Below are positions 8,879 to 17,904 of a stretch of DNA of 36,988 nucleotides, piece by piece. Every line of letters begins with the position of its first letter. Within the stretch, counting starts at the first letter, position 1. The stretch spans positions 1-36,988 of the forward strand of contig DAHUXL010000238.1 of assembly GCA_027307195.1 (NCBI GenBank), in the 5' to 3' direction. The translations under genes and the position numbers were made by a program. Under the pieces are notes generated by a model that was given only the letters and a program-made list of their open reading frames with translations, was not told the origin of the DNA and searched no databases. Origin of the DNA: Rhodanobacter sp. Lineage in GTDB: Bacteria > Pseudomonadota > Gammaproteobacteria > Xanthomonadales > Rhodanobacteraceae.

Positions 8879-10600
8879 ATGACGGATATGGATATCAACG
8901 CACATGGCATGAGCCGACTGGATGTATTCGATCACTCCGCGGTCGGCCTTGCTCTTGGATTGATTGGCACCAGTGGACTGCTGCTCGCGCTTGCCGATAC
9001 GGGGCTGCCGGTTCCTCGGGCAGCCTTCGCTGTCCTGTGGTTGGCACTCTGGGGCGTGGTTCTTGTTGCGGTGCTGGTGCAGCCCCTAGCCATCGCAAGG
9101 CGTGGCAGCTGGCACCAGTGGTGGCCGTTGGCGGTGACGCTGCTGCTGTTCATCTACGCCGCGATCAGGCTTGGCAGCAGCAGCTTCGCGATCGACGACG
9201 AACTGACCAGTTGGAACTACTGGGCGATCCAGCATTTTCTTTCGGTGCCCGCGGACTACGCCTATACGCAGGCAGCGTATCCGCAGTTGTTCGCCGAGTG
9301 GGTCGGATCGGTCTATCGCGTTCTCGGCTCTTTCGATCAGCAAGCGGTAGCGCGCGTGACGGTCTCGCTGACCACGGTGATGCTGGGGTTGCTCATGATG
9401 CGTGCCTGCGCCTTGGCGGGTCGGTACGGATCATGGCTGGCCGCGTTGTTGCTGCTGGTGCTGTGGTTTTCAGGGTTCCGGCTTTCATTCACGCGCGGGC
9501 TTGCTGATCCCCTGATGGTGGTGGCCTTGCTGGCCTCGGTGCACTATTTCCTGGAGTACGCCGCCGAATCGAAGCGGCCTTCGGCATTCTGGTGGTGCGC
9601 GCTCACTGCGGTGGTGGCGAGTTATACCAAACAGCCCGCGTTGATATGGAGCTGCGTGGTGTTGCCAGTGCTTTGTGCATGGTGCGTCTGGCGCAGGGGC
9701 TGGAAGCCGTGGACTCTCGGGCTCGCGCTGCTGTCCGCGGGTGGGAGCGTGGTTTGGCCGTTGGTGATCGGTCGCGGGTTTCAGAACAACCAGGGGGTAA
9801 TTTCGCGTTCTCTGGGCGGCAGGGAGTGGCTGCAGCAGTTGGCTCACTCGGCACACAGCTATTTGCTTGATCGGCCGCAAATTCTGCTGGTGTTTGCGGT
9901 TAGCATCATCACTTGCTGGTCCAAACCACTTCTGCGTGGCCTCTGGTTGCTGCTGCTATTGCCGATGCTGCTGGCCTGGTTCATCTGGGGGGCGTACGCA
10001 TTCCGGCTGGGCATGCATGTTGTCGGCCTGGCTGGATTGCTCCTTTTGCATGCTTGCAACAAGAAGTCGGTTCCGAGCGATTCCCGGCGAACATGGTCAT
10101 GGTCGTCTCCAGCTGTCCGGCTTGCCTACGGCGCGCAGGCGGCCATGCTGGCGGTGTTGTTGGTGACGACGTTTGGCGCGCTCGCCATGGCGGCGAAACG
10201 CAAGCTGGATCTGGGGCAGGGCGCGGACGTCACGATTCGCCATTACTTCGAGGCAAGCGCGGACACGGTGCTGGCTATCTACCGTGGCAAGCAGCCTGTT
10301 TGGGTCAGCAGCAACTATCTCAATGGCATTTTTTACGGCAACAACCCTGTGATCGTGCCGCTTTACACCAGCGACGGATATTCCAGGCAGCGCATGCTGA
10401 GGGAACTGATGGATAGCGGAGCGGCGTACGCTTTTTCGGCCGGGAAGGTGCCTTATGGCCAGGCTTCTGCCGTTCTGCTGCAGACCGCAGCCGCTTGTCC
10501 CCGAGTTTTCCGGGAAATCGTGCATGGACGGAATGCTTTCGGTTACAAGATCTTCAAGCTGGATATTCCCCTCCTGTGGACAGGTGCCTGCCAGCCATGA
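8879..10600 (+). CDS. Polytopic membrane protein, GT-C (GT39/ArnT-like) glycosyltransferase candidate
   Basis: About 573 residues with roughly ten hydrophobic helices spread over the first 440 residues and a C-terminal soluble part. After the third helix the first large loop holds an acidic cluster (AIDDELTSWNYW, about residue 105), where GT-C enzymes such as ArnT and the GT39 family carry catalytic acidic residues. Known members transfer sugars from polyprenyl-phosphate donors on the periplasmic side. The overlapping GtrA-like gene supports a role in surface-glycan or lipid-linked sugar modification. The start is uncertain: ATG 8879 is chosen, GTG 8855 and ATG 8888 are alternatives, and none has a strong Shine-Dalgarno. 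The acceptor cannot be read from the sequence. Confidence 0.65.
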   Translation: MTDMDINAHGMSRLDVFDHSAVGLALGLIGTSGLLLALADTGLPVPRAAFAVLWLALWGVVLVAVLVQPLAIARRGSWHQWWPLAVTLLLFIYAAIRLGSSSFAIDDELTSWNYWAIQHFLSVPADYAYTQAAYPQLFAEWVGSVYRVLGSFDQQAVARVTVSLTTVMLGLLMMRACALAGRYGSWLAALLLLVLWFSGFRLSFTRGLADPLMVVALLASVHYFLEYAAESKRPSAFWWCALTAVVASYTKQPALIWSCVVLPVLCAWCVWRRGWKPWTLGLALLSAGGSVVWPLVIGRGFQNNQGVISRSLGGREWLQQLAHSAHSYLLDRPQILLVFAVSIITCWSKPLLRGLWLLLLLPMLLAWFIWGAYAFRLGMHVVGLAGLLLLHACNKKSVPSDSRRTWSWSSPAVRLAYGAQAAMLAVLLVTTFGALAMAAKRKLDLGQGADVTIRHYFEASADTVLAIYRGKQPVWVSSNYLNGIFYGNNPVIVPLYTSDGYSRQRMLRELMDSGAAYAFSAGKVPYGQASAVLLQTAAACPRVFREIVHGRNAFGYKIFKLDIPLLWTGACQP

Positions 10601-11133
10601 GGCACTTCGGCGATATCGATCAACCAGGCCTGTCGTCAGATGAGGCAAGAACAGTCGCGACCGGTGAAGGACTGCTGCCGGTTGCCGCCCATGGTGAGCG
10701 GCAGTGGTTCAAGTCGCGTGCGCTTGCGGCGGTATTTTCGCGCGACCTGTTGTTGTCTTTGGCATCGTCCGCGCTGGATGTGGGATTGTTTCTGCTGTGC
10801 TCCTCCATGGGCCTCGAAATCGCTGCCGCCACGTTCTGGGCCCGAGGTTTTTCCGCGATATTCAATTTCGTCGGATGCAAATATCTGGTTTTTCGCCGTA
10901 CTTCCCGACGAGAAATTGTCCGTGAAATCTTGTCGTACGCCGTGCTTGCCTTGCTGTTGGTGATGGCTTCGGCGTGGCTCGTGCGTATATTGCGCGAACA
11001 GATGGGCATACCTTTGGCCATGTGCAAGCTGGTTGCCGACGGCGGGTTGTATGGCATCGCGTTCCTGATCAAGCAACTGGCAATTTTTCAGCCCGTCCAG
11101 CATGTGACGGATACGGCGATGCAGGCCGATTGA
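10597..11133 (+). CDS. GtrA-like family membrane protein
   Basis: 178 residues. After a soluble N-terminal 45 residues there are four predicted membrane helices in GtrA style, with the characteristic ARGFSAIFNFVGCKYLVFRR segment between helices two and three (about residues 85-105). By family knowledge GtrA proteins are thought to flip undecaprenyl-phosphate-linked glucose or related sugars for surface polysaccharide modification. The ATG overlaps the stop of the upstream membrane glycosyltransferase candidate (ATGA), so the two are almost certainly translationally coupled. The N-terminal extension is longer than in minimal GtrA proteins, so an internal start cannot be excluded. Confidence 0.82.
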   Translation: MRHFGDIDQPGLSSDEARTVATGEGLLPVAAHGERQWFKSRALAAVFSRDLLLSLASSALDVGLFLLCSSMGLEIAAATFWARGFSAIFNFVGCKYLVFRRTSRREIVREILSYAVLALLLVMASAWLVRILREQMGIPLAMCKLVADGGLYGIAFLIKQLAIFQPVQHVTDTAMQAD

Positions 11134-11241
11134 AGGATGATTCGTGCCGATTGATCGACTGACGCCCCGCACCCAACTGCATTGATCGCTGACGACGAGC
11201 CGCTTCCATGACGGGAACTTACCGAATACCAGTACCCGCCA

Positions 11242-11541
11242 TCATGGTCTCCTTTGATCTAGTTTCATGACGTAGTCTGCCCAAGCCTGCATCAGCGGAC
11301 GACGCTGCTCAAGGAGATCAGTGCGGTGGTAGGCCGCCTCCACCTTGTTGGCCACGGTGTGCGCCAAGGCCCTTTCCGCCAGATCGCGTGGATACCCCTT
11401 CTCGCTACACCAGTCGCGAAAGCTCGAACGAAAGCCGTGTGGGCGGTGGCTGTGCCGACGTCTCCCCCAATCTGAGTAGCACCAGGCTTTAGAGTCCGAT
11501 CCAGAAATACATGGCCGGCTGCGAGTTTTCTTGGCACGCAC
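11242..11541 (-). pseudogene. Tyrosine integrase (P4-type), decayed C-terminal fragment
   Basis: The minus-strand frame ends with PHGFRSSFRDWCSEKGY, then AERALAHTVANKVEAAYHRT and LMQAWADYV. This is the C-terminal catalytic part of a P4/XerC-like phage integrase: the HxxR box, the second His in LAHTV and the catalytic Tyr in AAYHRT are present. Before HGFR the homology breaks. A neighbouring frame reads GGDVGTATAH, as expected just ahead of HGFR, so removing an apparent extra AC at about 11440 would restore it. The N-terminal domain and catalytic arm Arg are absent. This is a non-functional remnant of an integrated element. No adjacent tRNA attachment site was seen. Confidence 0.78.
11455..11479 (+). 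repeat. Direct repeat copy B (partner at 8775-8797)
   Basis: Contains CCGACGTCTCCC, then CCAATCTGAGTAG. It matches copy A except for a 2-base insertion and two substitutions. It lies inside the integrase remnant, so one reading is a shared integrase-derived segment rather than an insertion-sequence end. Confidence 0.5.
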
Positions 11542-11882
11542 ACAGCTTCTTTCGCGCGAACGAACCCCTGCCTTGAGTGGTTGCCCCCAGACATCGACGA
11601 CGAGCTGGTGGGGATTCGCATGGATGTCGCGTAACGGCGAAGATTCAGTAGTCCGCGCTTTCAGGCCATGGCCCAGAAGGCTCTAAATCGACCCATCTCT
11701 GGGTAGCCGTCTGATAGGCCAAGAAAGCAAAAGGGAGAGGTTTGAAGTCGAAGATGGATTCAATTGCCATCCCTGAGAGTTCGTGGACCGTTCGTTGTTG
11801 GATTCACGCAGAGGGCGATGGCGGCCAAAGCACTCCAATGTGCAAACCTTTATCATGGTTATTTGTTCGCATTGGAAACACG
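11542..11882. other. Intergenic stretch before the methyltransferase
   Basis: No gene recognised. On the minus strand a frame continues upstream of the integrase remnant to about 11690 and includes the peptide NPHQLVVDVWGQPLKAG, which I could not assign. A good Shine-Dalgarno-like GGGAGAGG at 11733-11740 precedes TTG 11742 and ATG 11754 in frame with the methyltransferase. The peptide encoded between there and 11883 does not look like part of the enzyme. Confidence 0.4.
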
Positions 11883-12578
11883 ATGGACAGGCAGCAAGGC
11901 GAGTTTTCGACCGACTGGTTTCATCACAATGTTCCGCATTGGGAACACTGGCTTGCCGACCTTCGCGGAAAACCCGGGCTACGGGCGCTGGAGATTGGCA
12001 GTTTCGAGGGCCGCTCGACCATCTGGCTGTGCCAGAACATCCTCACTGCATCAACTAGCACCATCGACTGCTTGGACTTCTTTCAGCACGATCAGGTATT
12101 TGGCGACTACCACGCGCGCTTTCGCAGCAACACCGCGTCATGGCGGGAAAAGATCACCGAGTACGCGGGGCCGAGTTTCGACGCATTGCGTCAAGTCAAC
12201 GGACCCTACGACATCGTCTATATCGATGGCTGGCATTCGGCGTTTGGCGCACTGGCCGATGGCGTCATGAGTTGGCCTTTGCTGAAAATCGGCGGCGTGA
12301 TGATTTTTGACGACTATCTGTGGGCGCCACCGAAGTTAGGTCCCCCGCTGCGGCCGAGCCGGCTCATACGTAAATGGCACAAATGGCATGGTCGTGATTG
12401 GCGTCATGAAGCCTTGGCTCGGCAGATTGCTGGCGTAGCAGTCGACACCCCGAAGCTCGGGGTTGATGGCATGCTGGCGACGCTTGTCGGTTATTACGAG
12501 TTGCTCGGCATCTCCAATCAACTGGCGTTGCGCAAGACACGCGACTTTGATCAAGGACAAGTCGGCCACGACACCTGA
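11883..12578 (+). CDS. Class I SAM-dependent methyltransferase (Methyltransf_24-like)
   Basis: 231 residues from the ATG at 11883 (MDRQQGEFSTDWF). Motif I is LEIGSFEGRSTIWL (about residues 36-49). IDCLDFF (about 61-67) is the acidic loop that contacts the ribose. DIVYIDGWHS (about 108-117) and KIGGVMIFDDY (about 132-142) are the later strands typical of this family, which often acts on sugars or secondary metabolites. The frame is open to 11742, and starts at TTG 11742 or ATG 11754 have the better ribosome site. The extra 40-odd residues there look non-native, so 11883 is preferred with reservation. It stands alone next to the integrase remnant and its substrate is unknown. Confidence 0.75.
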   Translation: MDRQQGEFSTDWFHHNVPHWEHWLADLRGKPGLRALEIGSFEGRSTIWLCQNILTASTSTIDCLDFFQHDQVFGDYHARFRSNTASWREKITEYAGPSFDALRQVNGPYDIVYIDGWHSAFGALADGVMSWPLLKIGGVMIFDDYLWAPPKLGPPLRPSRLIRKWHKWHGRDWRHEALARQIAGVAVDTPKLGVDGMLATLVGYYELLGISNQLALRKTRDFDQGQVGHDT

Positions 12579-12736
12579 AGTTGTCCGATCTGTTCGTCGC
12601 TTCGGCACCGTAGGCTGGATCTGCAAGCCAATAATGCGCTTCCCCGATTTGCACAGCGTATGCGTAAAGGAACTGCGCCGGCTTGCCGGCTGAGGATCCC
12701 AGCCACAGGCTTGCACCCACATGCCACAATCGTTCC

Positions 12737-13972
12737 ATGCACATCTATCTGGTCGGCGGCGCGGTCCGTGACAACTTGCTGGGGCGGACGGTGGTCGACC
12801 GCGATCACGTGGTGGTCGGCGCGCTGCCGGAGGAGCTGCTGGCACTGGGCTACAAGCCGGTGGGCAAGGACTTCCCGGTGTTCCTGCATCCGCGGACCGG
12901 CGAGGAATATGCGCTGGCGCGCACCGAGCGCAAGACCGGGCGCGGCTATCACGGCTTCGTGTTCCAGGCCGATGCAACGGTGACGCTGGAGCAGGATCTG
13001 GCGCGACGCGACCTCACCATCAACGCAATCGCGCAGGACGAGCACGGCGTGCTGACCGATCCGTACCACGGCGTGCGCGATATCGAGGCGCGCGTCTTGC
13101 GCCACGTGTCACCGGCGTTCGTCGAGGATCCGGTGCGCGTGTTGCGCGTGGCGCGCTTCGCCGCGCGCTTCGCACCGCTGGGTTTCTCCGTGGCCGATGA
13201 GACGATGGCACTGATGCGGCAAATGGTGCGCGATGGCGAAGTCGATCATCTGGTTGCCGAGCGCGTGTGGGCGGAAGCGCGCAAGGCGCTGGGCGAGCCG
13301 CAGCCGTCGGCATTCCTGCGCGTGCTGCGCGCATGCGGCGCACTGGCCGTGCTGTTTCCCGAGATCGATGCGTTGTATGGCGTACCGCAGCGTGCCGAGT
13401 TCCATCCGGAGATCGACACCGGCAGGCATCTGGAAATGGTTCTGGATGCGGCGGCACGGATTGCGCCGGGCGACGACCTGGTCGGCTTTTGCGCGCTCAC
13501 GCACGACCTCGGCAAGGCGCTGACGCCGGCCGACGAACTGCCGCGGCATGTCGGTCACGAGCACCGCGGTGTGGCGCCACTGCGCGCGCTGGTTGCACGC
13601 CTGAAGGTGCCGACCGAGCACGCCGCGCTGGCCGAGCTGGTCTGCCGCGAGCATCTGAATGCGCATCGCGCGTTCGAGCTGAAACCGGCCACCGTGCTGA
13701 AGCTGCTGGGTGCGCTCGATGCGTTGCGCCGCCCCGCGCGGCTGGACGCATTCCTGGCCGCCTGCGAAGCGGACAAGCGTGGCCGGCTCGGCCACGAGCA
13801 CGACGCTTACCCGCAAGCAGCCTACCTGCGCGCCGCGCGTGCGGCGGCGGCGGCGGTCGATGCGGCGGCCTTTGTCGCCGAGGGCCTGACGGGGCCGGCG
13901 ATCGGCGCGGCCATGGAAACGGCACGAACCCACGCCATCGCTACGCTGAAAACTAACCATTCGCCAAGCTGA
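12737..13972 (+). CDS. cca: CCA-adding enzyme (tRNA nucleotidyltransferase)
   Basis: 411 residues, normal length for the gammaproteobacterial class II enzyme. The start at 12737 gives [16 protein letters not shown], the canonical N-terminus. DRDHVVVG (about 23-30) is the DxD metal-binding region, [10 protein letters not shown] (about 92-101) is motif B, and [16 protein letters not shown] (about 128-143) is the template-forming region. An HD domain follows, with HLEMVL and LTHDLGK (about 230-260). The enzyme adds or repairs the CCA 3' end of tRNAs from CTP and ATP in the cytoplasm. In the E. coli-type enzyme the HD domain has 2',3'-cyclic phosphodiesterase and phosphatase activity. It stands as a single gene, with about 160 bases of non-coding sequence before it. 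Confidence 0.96.
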   Translation: MHIYLVGGAVRDNLLGRTVVDRDHVVVGALPEELLALGYKPVGKDFPVFLHPRTGEEYALARTERKTGRGYHGFVFQADATVTLEQDLARRDLTINAIAQDEHGVLTDPYHGVRDIEARVLRHVSPAFVEDPVRVLRVARFAARFAPLGFSVADETMALMRQMVRDGEVDHLVAERVWAEARKALGEPQPSAFLRVLRACGALAVLFPEIDALYGVPQRAEFHPEIDTGRHLEMVLDAAARIAPGDDLVGFCALTHDLGKALTPADELPRHVGHEHRGVAPLRALVARLKVPTEHAALAELVCREHLNAHRAFELKPATVLKLLGALDALRRPARLDAFLAACEADKRGRLGHEHDAYPQAAYLRAARAAAAAVDAAAFVAEGLTGPAIGAAMETARTHAIATLKTNHSPS

Positions 13973-14049
13973 TCCGCGGTATAAAGCCCGGATATCTGGC
14001 GCCCGCAGCGGGCGTCCGCTGAATTCATGTCTTTTCGCTGGAGTTGCCT

Positions 14050-16266
14050 GTGTCGAGCGCATTCACCCCGACCTCCTCGTTGCGCCAACGTTTCCGCCCG
14101 CTATGGTGGCTGGCGATCACCTTCGTGGCGATCTCGTTCGTCACCCGCGTAGCGCTGTTGATCATGTCCGGCAACGAGGTAGCGCACACGCCACTGAATC
14201 TGCTGTACGCGTTCGGCGTGGGTTTCGGCTATGACCTGATCACCTACATCTACGTGGCATGGCCGCTGGTGCTGTTCCTGTGGCTGGTGCCGACGCGGCG
14301 CGCCACGGTCTCCGGGCTGGGTCAGTGGCTGCTGTGGGTGCTGGCGCTGGCGCTGGTGTATGCACTTTGCCTGGGCGTGCTGTATGCGCTGTATCGCGCG
14401 CACGTGGGCATGACCTGGCCACTGGTGGTGCTGTTCGTGCTGCTGCTGCCGATCCCCGGGTTCGCCTACGTCTCGCGTGCCGGCCAGTGGGCGTTGTACG
14501 GGTTGGCGCTGGTGCTGCTGTACGGACTGCTGTTCGTGGCGGCGTCCGAGCTTGTGTTCTGGAATGAATTCAGCGTGCGCTTCAATTTCATCGCGGTGGA
14601 CTATCTGGTCTACACCAACGAGGTGATCGGCAACATCCGCGAGTCCTACCCGATCGGCCGCTGGCTGGCATTGCTGGTGGTGGGCGCCCTAGTGGTGTTC
14701 GCGATCGGCCGGGGCGGCCTGCGCGCGCGCGACGACGGCAGCCGCTTCTGGCAGCGCGGCAAGATCGCGCTGCTGTGGCTGGTGCTGACCGTGGTCTCGC
14801 TGGCCGCAGTCAATGGCGGCATGAAGGATCGCACCAACAACAACTACGTCAACGAGCTGGCCGGCAACGGCATCTACCAGTTCTTCAACGCGTTCCGCAG
14901 CAGCCATCTCGACTACGCGAAATTCTACCGCACGCTGCCGGACGATCAGGCCTATCGCCTGGTGCGCGAAGGGCTCAAGACACCGGACGCGACCTACCTC
15001 AACGACGATCCGCGCGATCTCACCCGCGAGATCCGCCGCGTCGGCCCGGAGCAGCATCTCAACGTGGTGCTGATCAGCGTCGAGAGCCTGTCCGGCGACT
15101 ACCTGGGTACGTTCGGCAGCAAGGAAAACATCACGCCGTATCTCGACTCGCTGGTTGGGCAAAGTTTGTTCTTCGACAACCTCTACGCCAACGGCACGCG
15201 CACCGTGCGCGGGCTGGAAGCGCTGTCGCTGTCGGTGCCGCCGACGCCGGGCGACTCGCTCCTGAAGGAGCACAACAACGAAAACCTGTTCTCGCTGGCG
15301 GACATCTTCAACGACCGCGGCTACCAGTCGGACTTCGTCTACGGCGGCTACGGCGAATTCGACAACATGAACTATTTCTTCAGCCACAACGGCTACCGCA
15401 CGGTGGACCGGCGTGACATCCCGAAGGGCGCCACGATCCACAGCGAGAACGTGTGGGGTGTGGCCGACGAGGATCTGTATACGTTGGCGCTGAAGCAGAT
15501 GGACGACGCGCAGGCCGCCGGCAAGCCGTTCTTCCTGCACATCATGACCACCACCAACCACCGGCCGTATACCTTCCCGGCCGGACGTGTCAGCCAGGCC
15601 AACCAGACCCGCCCGGGAGCAGTGGCGTACACCGACTGGGCGATCGGCGATTTCATCAAGCGCGCGCGCGAGAAGTCGTATTTCGATGACACCGTGTTCG
15701 TGATCACCGCCGATCACTGCGCCTCCAGCGCTGGCAAGACCAGCGTGCCGGTGAATCGGTATCACATCCCCCTGTGGATCTATGCGCCTAAGCACATCAA
15801 GCCGCAGCGCGTGGAGCGCCTGATCGGCCAGGCCGACATCGCACCGACCCTGCTCGGCCTGCTCAACTTCAGCTACCGCTCGCGTTTCTTCGGCTACGAC
15901 CTGTTCCAGCTGGAGCCCGGTCGCGAGCGCGCATTCCCGGCCACCTACGAGAAGCTCGGCTATCTGCACCATGACGTGCTCACCGTGCTGGAGCCGCAGC
16001 GCAAGCTGGAGCAGATGAAGCCGGACTACGCCACCGGCGATGCCACCCCGATCACCCCGCAGGACGAGAGCCAGATCGATCAGGCAATCGCCTATTACCA
16101 GGTCGCCAGCGGGCTGTTCCGCAGCGGCGGCCTGGCGCGTCGACCGGCCGACTCGACGCCGGTGCAGCCGTTGCCGGCAGCGGCCACTTCGGTGCCGGCA
16201 CCAGCCAGCTCAGCCGCACCGGCTACTGCCAGTTCGGTCAGCTCAGTTCCTGCGCCCGCGCATTGA
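14050..16266 (+). CDS. LTA synthase-family phosphoglycerol transferase / sulfatase-fold membrane enzyme
   Basis: 738 residues: about five N-terminal membrane helices (to about residue 255), then a periplasmic sulfatase-fold domain (about 330-650). Catalytic-type motifs are ISVESLSGDYLG (metal-binding Glu), NGTRTVRGLEA (Thr nucleophile), WGVADEDLY, and ITADHCASS (metal-binding Asp-His). By family knowledge LtaS/OpgB enzymes move phosphoglycerol from phosphatidylglycerol to glycans or lipids. In Gram-negatives such as this one an OpgB-like periplasmic-glucan role is plausible but not shown. GTG 14050 is preferred because GGAG lies 6 bases upstream. The C-terminal 40 residues are Ala/Pro/Ser-rich low complexity. 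Its end overlaps the convergent VanZ-like gene by 24 bases. Confidence 0.88.
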   Translation: MSSAFTPTSSLRQRFRPLWWLAITFVAISFVTRVALLIMSGNEVAHTPLNLLYAFGVGFGYDLITYIYVAWPLVLFLWLVPTRRATVSGLGQWLLWVLALALVYALCLGVLYALYRAHVGMTWPLVVLFVLLLPIPGFAYVSRAGQWALYGLALVLLYGLLFVAASELVFWNEFSVRFNFIAVDYLVYTNEVIGNIRESYPIGRWLALLVVGALVVFAIGRGGLRARDDGSRFWQRGKIALLWLVLTVVSLAAVNGGMKDRTNNNYVNELAGNGIYQFFNAFRSSHLDYAKFYRTLPDDQAYRLVREGLKTPDATYLNDDPRDLTREIRRVGPEQHLNVVLISVESLSGDYLGTFGSKENITPYLDSLVGQSLFFDNLYANGTRTVRGLEALSLSVPPTPGDSLLKEHNNENLFSLADIFNDRGYQSDFVYGGYGEFDNMNYFFSHNGYRTVDRRDIPKGATIHSENVWGVADEDLYTLALKQMDDAQAAGKPFFLHIMTTTNHRPYTFPAGRVSQANQTRPGAVAYTDWAIGDFIKRAREKSYFDDTVFVITADHCASSAGKTSVPVNRYHIPLWIYAPKHIKPQRVERLIGQADIAPTLLGLLNFSYRSRFFGYDLFQLEPGRERAFPATYEKLGYLHHDVLTVLEPQRKLEQMKPDYATGDATPITPQDESQIDQAIAYYQVASGLFRSGGLARRPADSTPVQPLPAAATSVPAPASSAAPATASSVSSVPAPAH

Positions 16267-16653
16267 CCACGATTCAACGCTCGCCAGTACATCGGCGAGC
16301 GCCGTGCGCAGCAACAAGAGCGCTAGCACGATGCCGATGCCGTCGGCCAGCACGTCGAACGCATCGGCATCGCGCGGCGGGCACAACCACTGCGCGAACT
16401 CGATGAAGACGCCGAATGCCAGGCAGCCTAATGCAGCCCAGCCACGGGCGCGTCGTTGGCGATAGACATTGCCCCACCAGCCCATCAGGCAGGTGAACGT
16501 GGTCGCGTGCAGCAGCTTGTCGCCGTACGGGAAATCCAGCGCGATGCCGGGATCCGGGCGCAACGCCATCCACAGTATCCAGAGCATGATCGCGCCGCCC
16601 AGCGCGATCCATCCACGTTGCCAGTGCAGCCGTCCAGACGGCTGAATCGGCAT
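16243..16653 (-). CDS. VanZ-like family membrane protein
   Basis: 136 residues with about four membrane helices. VanZ-like marks are DKLLHATTFTCLMGWWGNVY (second helix), FGVFIEFAQWL (third helix, with the conserved Glu and Gln) and RDADAFDVLADGIGI before the last helix. This family is named after an accessory teicoplanin-resistance protein, but most members have no known function. ATG 16653 is used; a TTG at 16665 would overlap the upstream methyltransferase stop (TTGA) and is an alternative. Same strand and contact with the MidA-like gene suggest one transcript. Confidence 0.82.
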   Translation of the reverse strand: MPIQPSGRLHWQRGWIALGGAIMLWILWMALRPDPGIALDFPYGDKLLHATTFTCLMGWWGNVYRQRRARGWAALGCLAFGVFIEFAQWLCPPRDADAFDVLADGIGIVLALLLLRTALADVLASVESWSMRGRRN

Positions 16654-16661
16654 GAATCCGG

Positions 16662-17855
16662 TCAAAGCCGGCCGCCCTGATCGCCCGCCAGCAGCTCGGC
16701 CGGCAGCGGCAGTGCATCGAGGCCGCGCGCCAGCAGCATCGCCTGGAAACGTTCGCCCATCTGATCGGGCAGCATCAGCCGCTTCACCTGCTGGGCCAAT
16801 CGATAGCGGCTGTGCTCGTCGGCGATCGTCGCCTGCTCGCTTTCGAAGATGTCCTGCAGGCCGGCACCGATCAGGAACTGTGCCTGCGGCAGGTACGCGG
16901 CTACACCGAAGCCGGCGCTGTTGCCCGCTTCGGCCAGCGCGGTGAAATCGACCGAGGCGGTGAGATCGTTCAGGCCCGGCAAGTACAGCGGATCGTTGTG
17001 CGCGTGGTGGCGGTAATGCGCCATCAAGGTGCCATCGTCGCGCTCGGCCAGGTAGAACTCGCGGCGCACGTAGCCGTAATCGACGAACAGCATCAGGCCG
17101 GCGGTCAGTGAGCCGGCCACCGCCTGGATCCAGTACGGCAGTTGCGGCAGGATTTCCGAGCGGTAGCCATCAACGAAGTCGCTGCCAAGGTCGCGTTCGA
17201 CGTGACGCACCGCACCGGCGACCAGCGCATCGGCCGGGCGATCGATGCGCATCAGGCGACCTTCGCCATCCAGCGCCACGTACTCTTCGTAGACCTCGCC
17301 CGCGCGCATCGCGAAGCGTGTGGCCGGCAGCGCATCGATCACTTCGTTGGCGAACAGCACGCCGCGCCAGTCCTGCTCGGGCGGACGATCCAGCCATTGC
17401 ACGCGGGCATTGAGTTCGGCCGGGAGATTCGCACGCAGGCGTTCACGCTGACGCTCGCGCAGATCGGCACTCGGTTCCAGGATCAGGTACTGCCGCGGCA
17501 ACGTGCCACCGGCAGCCAGCGCCTTGAGCGCGGCCTCGGCGAACGCGCCGCTGCCACCACCCAGCTCCAGGAAATCCGCGTCGTCATCGAGCATCGCCAG
17601 CGTCGGCCGAACCGCGTTGATCACGCAGCGTGCGAACAGCTCACCCAGTTCTGGTGCGGTAACAAAATCGCCGGCCGCGCCGAACTTGGTCTTGCCCGCG
17701 CTGTAGTAACCCAGCCCCGGTGCATACAGGCAACGCTCCATGTACTGCGCAAACGGCAGTGGCCCGTGCGAGGCGATTTGCTCGCGCAGCAGTTGCAGCA
17801 GGTGATTGGAATGCGCGCGCTCGTCGGCGCTGGGCTCGGGGAGACGGGAAGGCAT
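16662..17855 (-). CDS. MidA-like SAM-dependent methyltransferase (DUF185 / Methyltransf_28)
   Basis: 397 residues. Conserved family segments appear in order: GPLPFAQYMERCLYAPGLGY (about 32-51), AGDFVTAPELGELFARC (about 60-76), FLELGGGSGAFAEAAL (SAM-binding GxGxG, about 95-110), LFANEVIDALPATRF and LMLFVDYGYVRREFY. Eukaryotic NDUFAF7, in this family, symmetrically dimethylates an arginine of complex I; the bacterial substrate is not established. The start at 17855 (MPSRLPEPSADERA) is chosen over 17885 because the homologous part begins shortly after. The stop touches the VanZ-like gene. Confidence 0.9.
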   Translation of the reverse strand: MPSRLPEPSADERAHSNHLLQLLREQIASHGPLPFAQYMERCLYAPGLGYYSAGKTKFGAAGDFVTAPELGELFARCVINAVRPTLAMLDDDADFLELGGGSGAFAEAALKALAAGGTLPRQYLILEPSADLRERQRERLRANLPAELNARVQWLDRPPEQDWRGVLFANEVIDALPATRFAMRAGEVYEEYVALDGEGRLMRIDRPADALVAGAVRHVERDLGSDFVDGYRSEILPQLPYWIQAVAGSLTAGLMLFVDYGYVRREFYLAERDDGTLMAHYRHHAHNDPLYLPGLNDLTASVDFTALAEAGNSAGFGVAAYLPQAQFLIGAGLQDIFESEQATIADEHSRYRLAQQVKRLMLPDQMGERFQAMLLARGLDALPLPAELLAGDQGGRL

Positions 17856-17904
17856 CGGACTTGCCGGTAGTGAAAAGCGCGGCAAGCATAGCGGATGGGC
17901 GCGA

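Noticed and set aside
11134-11241. tRNA attachment site next to the integrase remnant
   Set aside because: No cloverleaf-like sequence or tRNA 3' end recognised on either strand.
11455-11479. Copy B read as an insertion-sequence terminal repeat
   Set aside because: The two copies are direct, not inverted, no transposase lies between them, and copy B overlaps integrase coding sequence, so an IS end is not supported.
12660-12710. GCCGGC-TT-GCCGGC palindrome as terminator before cca
   Set aside because: A two-base loop is too tight and there is no U-tract; it may be chance in GC-rich DNA.
14689-15972. Minus-strand open frame of 427 codons opposite the phosphoglycerol transferase gene
   Set aside because: The sense gene has full domain evidence; the antisense translation is His/Arg/Val-biased, as expected from codon-position GC bias.
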